Assembly (NCBI GenBank): GCA_037481715.1
Contig: JBBFLD010000001.1
Location: 248,001 to 312,000, forward strand
Length of the DNA stretch: 64,000 nucleotides
DNA from: Rosettibacter sp037481715
Lineage (GTDB): Bacteria; Bacteroidota; Ignavibacteria; Ignavibacteriales; Melioribacteraceae
Direction: 5' to 3'
Part shown: in pieces, positions 51,778 through 60,802 of the stretch
Numbering within the stretch: position 1 is the stretch's first letter
Layout: each line of letters starts with the position of its first letter
Made by a program: the position numbers and the translations under genes
Notes under the pieces: model-generated
Told to the model about the DNA's origin: nothing
The model's database searches: none
Seen by the model: the letters and a program-made list of their open reading frames with translations, nothing else

Positions 51778-53094
51778 TTAATTAGATGAAATTATTACAA
51801 ATTCTTGATTTACACTTTGAATTTTTCCAGATATTGATGCATGAATTTTCGCTCCGAGTTTATTTTTATCAACTTCGCCAATTAAATCTCCTTTGTTCAC
51901 AAGATCTCCTTCTTTAACTACTGGAGTGGCAGGAGCTCCAGCATGTTGTTTTAATAAAATTTTTACTTGCTTAGGCTTTGGTTTTTCTTTAGTAAATGGA
52001 GTATGATGATTATAATTCAATAAATCAAGCTTTTTCATAAGCATATTAATTGGAACTCTTCTTCCTTCCTTCATAGGATGAACTGTAACAGGTTTTTTTT
52101 GTTCATATTTTATACCTGCTTTTCGCATATAGTCTTTACCTTGATTACAAGCTTCTCTTGGATATAAATCTTCGGGACATGCATAAAGTGAACATAAACC
52201 ACAAGAGCAACACAAATCAGCAAATTGATTCCATACTTCTTTGCCTGTTGTAGTAAATGCAAGTGAACGCATTACTTTATGAGGTTGAACATCATAACCT
52301 AATAAATATCGAGGACAAAACTCTGTGCAGTAGCTGCATTGGTCACATGCAGATTTTCCAATTCTATTCATATCATCAATTGGTCTTGACATTCTTTTTA
52401 TTAAATAATGCTCTTTGGGTAATACAATGAGCCCAGCTGTAGTTTTAGTAACGACATCATCAAGATTAAAAGTAAGACTTCCCATTAGTATTCCACTTAC
52501 AAAAATTCCAAAGTCACTTATAGTTGTTCCTCCTGCAAATTCAATCAGTTCTTTAAATGAGGTTCCAATTGGTACAAAAAAAGTAGAAGGATTTTTCACT
52601 GCACCTGTTACACATACAATTTTTTCTGTAACCGGAATATCATTAACAGCATTATTGATATTAAAAAATGTTTCAACATTATTAACTACACATCCTACAT
52701 CTAAAGGTAAACCGTGGGGCGGTATTAATCTTTTAGTTGCAGCATAAACAAGTTCATACTCATCGCCTGAAGGATAAAAATCACCGAGCAAACATAATTC
52801 AATCTTTTTATTAGATAAATTTATTTTTACTGATTCAACAGCATGTGTATTTTTTTCTTTAATTCCAAAAAATGATTTTACAGCAGAAATTTGATTCATC
52901 ATTATTTCTACGCCGTTTAAAATTTCAGGTGCAAAGTTAACCATCAATTCATAATCTTTGTGAATCAGAGGTTCACATTCGGCTCCATTAACCAGTAAAT
53001 ATTCAACTTTAGATTTTGCCTTTATATGTGTTGGAAATCCTGCACCGCCGGCTCCTACTACACCAGCATTAAATATTTTTTCTACAATATCCAT
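51778..53094 (-). CDS. pduS: PduS-like flavin/iron-sulfur electron-transfer protein (RnfC-type)
   Basis: A 438-residue protein of the PduS/RnfC family, which in propanediol microcompartments oxidises NADH and passes electrons to cobalamin or out through PduT. The nucleotide/FMN domain opens AGVVGAGGAGFPTHIK near residue 11 and has VNGAECEPLIHKDYELM near 35. Two ferredoxin motifs follow: CDQCSYCTEFCP near 251-262 and CCSCGLCSLYACPEDLYP near 298-315. A C-terminal biotinyl-lipoyl-like hinge (VVKEGDLVNKGDLIGEV near 390) is also typical. Its ATG shares one base with the stop of the PP2C gene (TAATG). Confidence 0.9.
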   Translation of the reverse strand: MDIVEKIFNAGVVGAGGAGFPTHIKAKSKVEYLLVNGAECEPLIHKDYELMVNFAPEILNGVEIMMNQISAVKSFFGIKEKNTHAVESVKINLSNKKIELCLLGDFYPSGDEYELVYAATKRLIPPHGLPLDVGCVVNNVETFFNINNAVNDIPVTEKIVCVTGAVKNPSTFFVPIGTSFKELIEFAGGTTISDFGIFVSGILMGSLTFNLDDVVTKTTAGLIVLPKEHYLIKRMSRPIDDMNRIGKSACDQCSYCTEFCPRYLLGYDVQPHKVMRSLAFTTTGKEVWNQFADLCCSCGLCSLYACPEDLYPREACNQGKDYMRKAGIKYEQKKPVTVHPMKEGRRVPINMLMKKLDLLNYNHHTPFTKEKPKPKQVKILLKQHAGAPATPVVKEGDLVNKGDLIGEVDKNKLGAKIHASISGKIQSVNQEFVIISSN

Positions 53095-54329
53095 TAATCT
53101 TTCCTCTTTATGACTACAAGTGTTTTATCATCCTGATATTTACTGTCAGACGTTGTAAATTTATTTATATCATCTAAAATAGAATAAACAATTTCTTTGG
53201 GCGTAAAATTAGCAGTTTTCTTGATAATTTTTTCTAATCTTTTTTCATCATAAAATTCATATTTATCATTTGCTGCTTCGACAACACCATCAGAATAAAT
53301 AACAAGTATATCTCCCTTATGAAAATTGATGCTGTCTGTTTCATATTTTGAATTTGGTGCGGGTCCTAATAATGGCCCAGTTGGATAGAGATATGTAAAC
53401 GAATTATTTTTTTTGCTATAAAAGATGGGTGGATTCTGTCCTGCATTTGCATAAAGGAATAAACCTTTCTTGTCAGTTGAAATTTCTCCATAAAAAAGGG
53501 AAACAAATTTATCGTCGCTGAAAATTTTATTAACAAGCTGATTTAATCGATACATCATTGGAGAAATCTTGATTTGAAAATTGCTTGCCATTCTAATTGC
53601 ACCAGAAATGTACATTGCCTCTGCAGCTGCTGCAAGTCCTTTTGATGCAGCATCACCAACAACAATACCAAGCCGTTCTTCGTCATCACCAATTTTTAAA
53701 TAATCATAAAAATCACCTGCAACATTTTCGGCTGGAATTGTTACACCAAAAATATCATAGAAATGAAATTTGTATTCGTGTTCAGGCAAAATGCTGCGTT
53801 GAAGTTCCTTTGCTTTATCGATATTCTCAATTAAATTCTTTCTTGATAATGTTAAATATCTTTCTCTCAGTTTGGAAGTGAGAACTGTTGCAATCACATT
53901 TAAAGTGTAACGAAGGTCATCGCCAATCTTATCACTATTTATTGCAATTAAATATTCATAATACTTCTTGCCGTTGATATTAATTTTCTTCCCGACTCCA
54001 GACGCAGAATATTTAAAAATTCCTTTTGAGATTAATGTAGCATCTGTTTCATCTGCAAGAATTGTTCTCACTGATGAAATTTTATCAAATATTACATAGT
54101 CCTTAATAAAAAGTTTATAATCTTTAGGAATCTTTTGCACTTTACCTGTTTGAAATAATAATCTATAAGCTTGTATTGAAGGTTCAAGTTTCCAGACTCT
54201 TCCACCTAATACATTAAATTGTTCTTTACTTACAATTTGGTCGATTACATATTTCAACAATTCTTCATCATCACTAAAATTACCAGAAGCAATAGTATCA
54301 ATTGTTTTAAATAATTTTTTTTGGTCCAT
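53094..54329 (-). CDS. PP2C-type (SpoIIE/RsbU) serine/threonine phosphatase with GAF-like sensor domain
   Basis: A 411-residue cytoplasmic regulator. The N-terminal part (about 25-175) is a GAF-like sensor, and a helical linker ends ELQRSILPEHE near 190, the usual entry into this phosphatase type. The catalytic domain has NVAGDFYDYLKI near 212, GIVVGDAASKGLAAAAEAMY near 230, ANAGQNPPIFY near 302 and GDILVIYSDGVVEAAND near 350, giving the metal-binding Asp residues. An in-frame GTG at 54335 would overlap the upstream stop, but the ATG at 54327-54329 is preferred. Such proteins switch anti-anti-sigma partners; none is encoded nearby. Coupling to pduS is by a one-base overlap. Confidence 0.88.
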   Translation of the reverse strand: MDQKKLFKTIDTIASGNFSDDEELLKYVIDQIVSKEQFNVLGGRVWKLEPSIQAYRLLFQTGKVQKIPKDYKLFIKDYVIFDKISSVRTILADETDATLISKGIFKYSASGVGKKININGKKYYEYLIAINSDKIGDDLRYTLNVIATVLTSKLRERYLTLSRKNLIENIDKAKELQRSILPEHEYKFHFYDIFGVTIPAENVAGDFYDYLKIGDDEERLGIVVGDAASKGLAAAAEAMYISGAIRMASNFQIKISPMMYRLNQLVNKIFSDDKFVSLFYGEISTDKKGLFLYANAGQNPPIFYSKKNNSFTYLYPTGPLLGPAPNSKYETDSINFHKGDILVIYSDGVVEAANDKYEFYDEKRLEKIIKKTANFTPKEIVYSILDDINKFTTSDSKYQDDKTLVVIKRKD

Positions 54330-54331
54330 AA

Positions 54332-55600
54332 TCACTCGGAATAAAAATTAATCAAGTTTTGCAAAACTTTTTTGCACACCTCATTAAATTCATTTGATGA
54401 AAAAGAATTCATTATACTGTTTAATGATGGTCTAAAAACACCTTTCGAAACATAACCACCACCTTCAAATACTCCAATTTTATTTTTATACTTATCATCT
54501 GCAGGAGTTGGAATAGGAACATCAGGCTCAATTAAATTTTTCCACTTAGATTCAAAATTAACAAGAGTAGTTAAGTTAGGCTCCCAAGGTTCTACATCAA
54601 GAGGATAAAATTCTTGATAGGTATTATCATCAGCATATTCATCACCTAACCCGGCAAAGCCATGACCAAATTCATGAATAAAAATTTGTTTTGAGCGTTC
54701 ATTATCTGCAGCAGTTATGTTATAAAAATTATAGATTCCTCCGCCGCCATATTTTGAAGTATTAACCAGAATAAAAATCTGGTCATAGGGTGCATTTGCT
54801 GCAACATCTCTTACAGAATAATAATCTGTTGTCATCAAATATCTTTCGCTGTCAAAAGTATAAAATCTTGAATTCAATAAAGTAGAAATCCAGATTTCTT
54901 TTCCCGGAATATCAGTTCCACTTTGAGGTGATGGTGCTTCAACTCCCCAGATATTAATTTTATCTTTATTTTCTGAAAAAGGTGAATACTGAAATAAATA
55001 ATCAGCAAATCTTTTGCAGTCATTTTTAAATTTTTCCATTTCGTTTTCTGTGTAGCCCTCAGGAATAAAAACAATATCTAATTTTTTAGATGGTTCTCCC
55101 GAGTAATGAACTTTGAAGTTTTTATATGGCTTTAATTTTTCTTTTATTATAAAATAATTTTCTGGATTAATTATGTACTCAAATTTTTTCTCAAAAATAT
55201 TTTTTTTATTTCTTCTGAGAATTTCAACTTTAATACTTTTCTTAGGAAATGGCATAATCAGCGAACCTTCAAAAGAACGCCAAACATTTTTTGCTTCTTC
55301 AGTTGTTTGCCATTCCTGAAATAAAGTAGAAAAACCCCTTGAGTAAATGAGCTTGTTCCCAAATTCATCATAAACTTTTAACATGTAATTGCCGTAATTA
55401 AAAGTATCAATTAAATTTTTTTTAGAGCCTGCCCAGAATTGTTCTTTAACAAGTTTTTCAAAAGATATAATCTCGTTATCTTTATTGCCGGTATGATAAA
55501 AATCCAGTCTCAACGCTTCATTTGAAAAATAATCTTCAAAATTAATTTGAGAGAATATTATTGTAGAATATAAAAGAAATAGTAAAATTATTTTTTTCAT
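54332..55600 (-). CDS. Secreted M64-family metallopeptidase
   Basis: A 422-residue exported zinc peptidase (signal peptide about 1-17, ending IIFSQ) of the IgA-peptidase M64 family. An N-terminal beta domain (about 20-160) precedes the peptidase. DIVFIPEGYTENEMEKF near 172 is the M64 signature, INIWGVEAPSPQSGTDIP near 212 follows, and the zinc site is IHEFGHGFAGLGDEYAD near 309, with two His, the catalytic Glu and the Asp after the met-turn-like segment. The size is typical for Bacteroidota members. It starts 9 bp after pyrE in the clpC chain. Confidence 0.9.
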   Translation of the reverse strand: MKKIILLFLLYSTIIFSQINFEDYFSNEALRLDFYHTGNKDNEIISFEKLVKEQFWAGSKKNLIDTFNYGNYMLKVYDEFGNKLIYSRGFSTLFQEWQTTEEAKNVWRSFEGSLIMPFPKKSIKVEILRRNKKNIFEKKFEYIINPENYFIIKEKLKPYKNFKVHYSGEPSKKLDIVFIPEGYTENEMEKFKNDCKRFADYLFQYSPFSENKDKINIWGVEAPSPQSGTDIPGKEIWISTLLNSRFYTFDSERYLMTTDYYSVRDVAANAPYDQIFILVNTSKYGGGGIYNFYNITAADNERSKQIFIHEFGHGFAGLGDEYADDNTYQEFYPLDVEPWEPNLTTLVNFESKWKNLIEPDVPIPTPADDKYKNKIGVFEGGGYVSKGVFRPSLNSIMNSFSSNEFNEVCKKVLQNLINFYSE

Positions 55601-55609
55601 AGCATTTCT

Positions 55610-56191
55610 TTAGAGGTTAATTTTTCTTGAACCTGGTTTAATAAGAGGGATTTTATTTTCTTTACAAAGAGGACATTCATCAGGTAGATATGAAACAACA
55701 TCTAATTGCAATGTGCTGAATTGAGGTACTCCAAAATTCACTTTGTTATTACTTCTATCTACAATGTAACCTACTCCCGCAACTATTCCTCCATTATTTC
55801 TGACTATATCCATTACTTCGAAAACTGAGCCACCTGTTGTTACTACATCTTCACAAATTAAATATCTCTTTCCTTCTTCGATGTTAAATCCTCGTCTTAG
55901 AGTTAATGCTTTGTCTTCTCTTTCTGCAAAGATAGATTTTTTGTTAAGCTGCCTTGCAACTTCCTGTCCAACTACAATTCCACCAATTGCTGGTGAAATA
56001 ACAACATCGATATCATAATCTTTGAAATGATTTGCTATCAATGAACAAATTAATTCATTGTATTCTGGATATTGAAGAACAAGAGCACATTGAAAATATT
56101 GATTGCTATGTCTGCCTGATGTTAATAAAAAATGCCCATTCAAAAGGGCATTTGTTTTTAGGAAAATATCGAGAATTTGATTGTTTGTCAT
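55610..56191 (-). CDS. pyrE: Orotate phosphoribosyltransferase
   Basis: Makes orotidine 5'-phosphate from orotate and PRPP in pyrimidine synthesis. The PRPP motif is RYLICEDVVTTGGSVFEVMD near residues 113-132; SGRHSNQYFQCALVLQYP near 25-42 and FAEREDKALTLRRGF near 94 are family blocks. A short C-terminal Cys pair (PDECPLCKENKIPLIKPGS) marks the subtype seen in Bacteroidota and Thermus. Length 193. The ATG overlaps the stop of the pterin dehydratase gene by 4 bp. Confidence 0.94.
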   Translation of the reverse strand: MTNNQILDIFLKTNALLNGHFLLTSGRHSNQYFQCALVLQYPEYNELICSLIANHFKDYDIDVVISPAIGGIVVGQEVARQLNKKSIFAEREDKALTLRRGFNIEEGKRYLICEDVVTTGGSVFEVMDIVRNNGGIVAGVGYIVDRSNNKVNFGVPQFSTLQLDVVSYLPDECPLCKENKIPLIKPGSRKINL

Positions 56192-56472
56192 TTTACAATT
56201 TGTTCTATTTTATGAGCAAGATTAATGTCGTTTTCAGTTATTCCGTTTGCACTGTGTGTTGATAATATCACCTTTACATTATTCCAGCCATACAGAAATA
56301 AATCTGGATGATGGTCTAATTTTTCAGCTTCTATTCCAATCTTTACAATAAATGCAATTGCTTCTGAAAAATTTTTAAGCTTATATTCTTTGATTAATTT
56401 ATTATCCTCAATTTTCCAACCAGCAACATCATTTAATTTTTCTTTGATTTCTTCAGCCGTTAATAATTTCAT
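56188..56472 (-). CDS. Pterin-4a-carbinolamine dehydratase
   Basis: A 94-residue protein (PhhB/DCoH type) that dehydrates 4a-hydroxytetrahydropterin or acts in molybdopterin-related chemistry. GWKIEDNKLIKEYKLKNF near 17-34 and AEKLDHHPDLFLYGWNNVKV near 49-68 hold the catalytic His pair, and LSTHSANGIT carries the third. No aromatic amino-acid hydroxylase is encoded nearby, so its physiological partner is unclear. It overlaps clpC and pyrE by 4 bp on either side. Confidence 0.93.
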   Translation of the reverse strand: MKLLTAEEIKEKLNDVAGWKIEDNKLIKEYKLKNFSEAIAFIVKIGIEAEKLDHHPDLFLYGWNNVKVILSTHSANGITENDINLAHKIEQIVK

Positions 56473-58967
56473 ACGGTTTTCTTTTCTTCGCTGTCTTGTT
56501 CTTCTGGTTCAGCAGCTTTTTCAGAAACAAAGTAAAGTTCATCCGAATTCTTTTTATGCTTAACTATAATCTTATCTCCTTCTTTAAAATGGCCAAGCAA
56601 TAATTCTTCAGCAAGCGGGTCTTCAACATATTTTTGAATTGCACGTTTCAAAGGTCTTGCCCCAAATTTTGGATCAAATCCTTTTTCAGTCAAGAATTCG
56701 ACAGCTGATTTATGCAATTCAATACTCATTTTGTTTTCACTTAGATTCTTAATCAAATCTTTCATTTCAATATTGATAATCTTCTTAATATCTTCTTTAT
56801 CAAGATTTCTGAAGACAATAGCTTCATCAATTCTATTTAAGAATTCAGGATTGAACAAACGACGCATTGCATCTTCAACAGTATTTTTCAAACTTGTGTA
56901 TTGGTCAGCTTCTGAAGTTGTTCCAAAGCCAAAGCCACCGGTTGTTTTAATATCTTTTGTTCCAACATTCGAAGTCATAATTATAATTGTATTTTTGAAA
57001 TCAACCCTTCTTCCTAAACTGTCTGTCAAAATTCCATCATCAAGTACTTGAAGTAAAATGTTGAATACATCTGGATGAGCTTTTTCAATTTCATCAAACA
57101 AAACAACAGAATATGGTTTACGGCGTACTCTTTCTGTTAATTGGCCACCTTCATCATATCCAACATATCCTGGAGGAGCACCAACAAGACGAGATACAGC
57201 AAATTTTTCCATGTATTCACTCATATCAATTCTAATCAAAGCATCTTCGCTGTCAAACAAATATCTTGCTAATTCTTTAGCAAGTTCTGTTTTTCCTACT
57301 CCAGTTGGACCTAAGAAAATAAATGTTCCAATTGGTTTATTAGCTCTCTTTAATCCAGCACGAGCACGACGAATAGCTTTGCACAATTTGCTAACAGCTT
57401 CATCCTGTCCAACTATTCTTTGCTTAAGAGCTTCTTCCATATTCATTAATTTTTCGGATTCAGCTTGAACAACTCGAGTAACAGGAATACCAGTCATCAT
57501 TGCAACAACAGTTGCAATATCATCTTCTGTAACATCATAAACCATATCTTGAGTTTTAGCTTCCCATTCACGTTTAGCTATTTCAAGGTCAGATTGTAGT
57601 TGTCTTTCTTTATCTCTTAATCTTGCAGCTTCTTCGTAATCCTGTTGTTTTACAACCTGCAACTTGAGCTGTTTAATTTTTTCAATTTCTTCTTCAAGTT
57701 TCAAAATTTCTTCTGAAACAGTAAAGTTTCCCATATGAACACGAGCACCTGCTTCATCAATAACATCAATTGCTTTATCAGGCAAATATCTATCGGTTAT
57801 ATATCTTTCACTCAATCGAACAGCAGCTTCAATTGCTTCTTTTGAATAACGAACATGATGATGTTCTTCATACTTGAATTTAATATTCTCAAGAATTTTG
57901 ATTGTTTCTTCTGGACTTGGAGGATCAATCATTACTTTTTGAAATCTTCTATCAAGAGCGCCATCTGTTTCAATGTATTTACGATATTCATCAAGTGTAG
58001 TTGCTCCTATGCATTGTATATCACCACGAGCGAGGGCAGGCTTGAACATATTGGAAGCATCAAGCGAGCCGGAAGCACCGCCAGCTCCAACAATTGTATG
58101 CAATTCATCTATGAATAAAATTACATCATCAGCTTTTTCAAGTTCATTCATCAAAGCTTTCATTCTCTCTTCAAATTGGCCGCGATATTTTGTTCCTGCA
58201 ACCAAACCAGCAAGGTCCAATGTTACAACTCTTTTATCCTGCAAAATTCTTGGTACTTTTCTTTGAACAATTTTTAATGCAAGACCTTCTGCAATTGCAG
58301 TTTTTCCAACTCCAGGTTCTCCAATCAAAACTGGATTATTCTTTTTTCTTCTGCTTAGAACCTGGGCTACTCTTTCAATTTCTTTTTCACGTCCTATTAC
58401 AGGGTCTAACTTACCTTCAAGTGCTAATTTGGTTAAATCTCTTCCAAAATTATCGAGCACTGGTGTTTTAGTTTTTTCCACTTTCTTAGCCGTAAATGGT
58501 TGTGGTGCAGAACTAAATTTGTTTGATTCGCGACTTGCCAAAATATTATTTAATTCAGCTCTTGCATTATCATAAGTTACATTAAATTGATGCAGGATTT
58601 GAGTAGCAATATTATCTTCATCTCTTAAAAGTGAAAGCAAAATATGCTCAGTTCCGATAACATCAGATTTATAAATTTTTGATTCTATTTGAGTAATTTT
58701 AAGAACTTTTTCAGCCTGCTTTGTTAGCGGAATATTACCAATTGTTAATGTTCCACCAGAAGTTCTTACAGTATCCTCAATTGCTTTTTTTAGTTTAACA
58801 AGGTCAACATCAAGATTTCTGAGAATTTTTACAGCAACACCTTGCCCTTCTCGGATAATACCCAAGAGAAGATGTTCAGTGCCAATATAATCGTGACCAA
58901 GCCTTAGAGCTTCTTCTCTGCTCAATCTAATAACTTCTTGTACTCTTTCTGAAAAATTGCCTTCCAT
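56469..58967 (-). CDS. clpC: ClpC ATP-dependent Clp protease ATPase subunit
   Basis: Hsp100 unfoldase of 832 residues that feeds proteins to ClpP. The N-domain repeats (about 1-145) include EALRLGHDYIGTEHLLLGI and SDVIGTEHILLSLLR. AAA1 has Walker A GEPGVGKTA near 218, and Walker B is VILFIDELHTIVGAG near 283. A UVR-type middle domain (QDYEEAARLRDKERQLQ near 439) distinguishes ClpC from ClpB. AAA2 has GPTGVGKTEL near 555 and VLFDEIEKAHPDVFN near 624. It heads a seven-gene minus-strand chain. No CtsR or McsAB genes are in the window, and I saw no CIRCE element upstream. Confidence 0.96.
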   Translation of the reverse strand: MEGNFSERVQEVIRLSREEALRLGHDYIGTEHLLLGIIREGQGVAVKILRNLDVDLVKLKKAIEDTVRTSGGTLTIGNIPLTKQAEKVLKITQIESKIYKSDVIGTEHILLSLLRDEDNIATQILHQFNVTYDNARAELNNILASRESNKFSSAPQPFTAKKVEKTKTPVLDNFGRDLTKLALEGKLDPVIGREKEIERVAQVLSRRKKNNPVLIGEPGVGKTAIAEGLALKIVQRKVPRILQDKRVVTLDLAGLVAGTKYRGQFEERMKALMNELEKADDVILFIDELHTIVGAGGASGSLDASNMFKPALARGDIQCIGATTLDEYRKYIETDGALDRRFQKVMIDPPSPEETIKILENIKFKYEEHHHVRYSKEAIEAAVRLSERYITDRYLPDKAIDVIDEAGARVHMGNFTVSEEILKLEEEIEKIKQLKLQVVKQQDYEEAARLRDKERQLQSDLEIAKREWEAKTQDMVYDVTEDDIATVVAMMTGIPVTRVVQAESEKLMNMEEALKQRIVGQDEAVSKLCKAIRRARAGLKRANKPIGTFIFLGPTGVGKTELAKELARYLFDSEDALIRIDMSEYMEKFAVSRLVGAPPGYVGYDEGGQLTERVRRKPYSVVLFDEIEKAHPDVFNILLQVLDDGILTDSLGRRVDFKNTIIIMTSNVGTKDIKTTGGFGFGTTSEADQYTSLKNTVEDAMRRLFNPEFLNRIDEAIVFRNLDKEDIKKIINIEMKDLIKNLSENKMSIELHKSAVEFLTEKGFDPKFGARPLKRAIQKYVEDPLAEELLLGHFKEGDKIIVKHKKNSDELYFVSEKAAEPEEQDSEEKKTV

Positions 58968-59258
58968 AATTTTTTCCCTTTGCTAAAATTCTATTGCTTT
59001 AACAGAAAATCTACCTAATTAGTTTCTTAAATATAAAGATAGTAAAACCTCTTAGCAAGGAAGTAAAATTCACTAACTCTGTAATAAAATTCATGCCAGC
59101 AAAATTATTGAAAGACTTTATCATAAATTTGTTATTATAAATTTTAGAGTTCATAATTAATATCGAACATAATCAGAAAATCTTTAATCGTAAATCATAA
59201 TTTGGTAATTGTCATAATTAATTGATATTTTGGTAATTAATTTAATAAGGAGTCCAAA

Positions 59259-60248
59259 ATGGAAGCAATCACTGGTGTTTCAATCTTAATAATATTTGCA
59301 GCAATTATTTTATTAATTCTGTTTTTTTACTTTGTGCCAATCGGATTATTTATTACTGCCTATTTCTCTGGAGTAAAAGTTAGAATCTTTAGAGATTTAA
59401 TTGGAATGCGATTGCGCAAAGTTTCGCCGCAGGTAATAATTCGTAATTTAATTTCAGCAACAAAAGCAGGAATTGATTTAAATATTTCACTCCTTGAAGC
59501 ACATTATCTGGCTGGTGGAAATGTAACTAATGTAGTTAACGCTCTAATTTCTGCTAACAAAGCAAATTTAGATTTAGGATTTGAAAAAGCAGCAGCTATT
59601 GACCTTGCAGGTAGAGATGTGCTTGAAGCTGTTAAAATGTCTGTAAATCCAAAAGTTATTGAAACTCCAATGGTTGCAGCTGTTGCTAAAGATGGAATTC
59701 AATTAAAAGCAATTGCAAGAATAACTGTAAGAACAAATTTAGAGCGACTTGTTGGAGGAGCTGGTGAAGCAACAATCCTTGCAAGAGTTGGAGAAGGAAT
59801 TGTATCTACAATAGGTTCAAGTAATTCACATAAAGAAGTTTTGGAAAATCCAGATAGCATTTCTAAAGTCGTGCTTTCAAAAGGTCTAGATGCAGGAACA
59901 GCATTTGAAATCCTTTCAATTGATATTGCAGATGTTGATGTTGGAACAAACATTGGAGCAATACTTCAAGCTGATCAGGCTGAAGCAGATTTAAAAGTTG
60001 CTCGTGCTAAAGCAGAAGAAAGACGTGCCGCCGCAGTAGCTTTGGAACAAGAGATGAATGCTGAAGTAGCTCGTATGCGTGCTAAAGTTGTTGAAGCTGA
60101 AGCTGAAATTCCAAAAGCTATTGCCGAAGCTTTTAGAAATGGAAATCTTGGAGTTATGGATTATTATCATCTAAAAAATATTCAAGCAGATACTGAAATG
60201 AGAAATGCAATTGCAAAACCAGAAGAAAAGAAAAAAGAAAATCAATAA
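59259..60248 (+). CDS. floA: Flotillin-like protein FloA
   Basis: Membrane scaffold of the UPF0365/FloA family that organises lipid microdomains. A hydrophobic hairpin (about 5-40, IFAAIILLILFFYFVPIGLF) anchors it. RDLIGMRLRKVSPQVIIRN near 45 and EAHYLAGGNVTNVVNALISA near 75 are FloA blocks, and IARITVRTNLERLVGGAGEATILARVGEG shows the PHB-like domain. The C-terminus (about 235-300) is an Ala/Glu/Arg coiled coil. Length 329 is standard. AAGGAG precedes the ATG. It is the first of three coupled genes. Confidence 0.94.
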   Translation: MEAITGVSILIIFAAIILLILFFYFVPIGLFITAYFSGVKVRIFRDLIGMRLRKVSPQVIIRNLISATKAGIDLNISLLEAHYLAGGNVTNVVNALISANKANLDLGFEKAAAIDLAGRDVLEAVKMSVNPKVIETPMVAAVAKDGIQLKAIARITVRTNLERLVGGAGEATILARVGEGIVSTIGSSNSHKEVLENPDSISKVVLSKGLDAGTAFEILSIDIADVDVGTNIGAILQADQAEADLKVARAKAEERRAAAVALEQEMNAEVARMRAKVVEAEAEIPKAIAEAFRNGNLGVMDYYHLKNIQADTEMRNAIAKPEEKKKENQ

Positions 60249-60802
60249 TGGATAATTTGATTGAAATAATAATTACTTTTTTTGTTATTTACTCAATTCT
60301 TAATATGATTGCCGGAGGAAAGAAAGAAAAAGACAAGTCAAAATTTCCTGAAGAAGAGGATCACCTAAACTCGTCTTCTGAATCTTATCGCTATCGAAAA
60401 CAAAAAAGTGATGGCGAAATTACAATTGAAGATCTCTTTGGAATAAAAATTCCTGAAACAGAATATGAAAGTTCCGAAACAAAAAGCAAAGAAAATATTT
60501 CACTTGAAAATTTAAGCTGGAATCCAGAAAAAGAATTTGAAGAAAAAATCAAACAACGAGAAGCACTTGAACATAGAAATATCGCAAAAGAAATTCCTGA
60601 TATTGATTATGACAAAACTCCAACTTATGAAATTGCAGCAGTAAGGAGAGTTGATAAACAGGATGTTCAAGTTTATGAAGAACAAAAATCTTTTGAGAAT
60701 CAATTAAAAAACATAAAAACAAAATTAAAGGATCCAAAAACTGTAAGAGAATTATTCATAATAACAGAAATTCTTAATAAACCAAAATCACTCCGCAGGT
60801 AA
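60248..60802 (+). CDS. Small membrane-anchored protein of unknown function
   Basis: A 184-residue protein with one N-terminal membrane helix (about 3-21, LIEIIITFFVIYSILNMIA) and a long charged, probably cytoplasmic, tail rich in Glu, Lys and Ser. I recognise no domain. Short conserved-looking islands are GEITIEDLFGIKIPETEYES near 56 and a helical end VRELFIITEILNKPKSLRR, which may be a protein-binding segment. Its ATG overlaps the floA stop and its stop overlaps the helicase start, so all three are translated together. A role as a partner of FloA at the membrane is possible but unproven. Confidence 0.75.
   Translation: MDNLIEIIITFFVIYSILNMIAGGKKEKDKSKFPEEEDHLNSSSESYRYRKQKSDGEITIEDLFGIKIPETEYESSETKSKENISLENLSWNPEKEFEEKIKQREALEHRNIAKEIPDIDYDKTPTYEIAAVRRVDKQDVQVYEEQKSFENQLKNIKTKLKDPKTVRELFIITEILNKPKSLRR

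Noticed and set aside
58968..59258. Heat-shock operator (CIRCE or CtsR box) in the clpC-floA spacer
   Set aside because: Neither the CIRCE arms TTAGCACTC/GAGTGCTAA nor the CtsR heptad repeat was found; the 291 bp show only AT-rich sequence.
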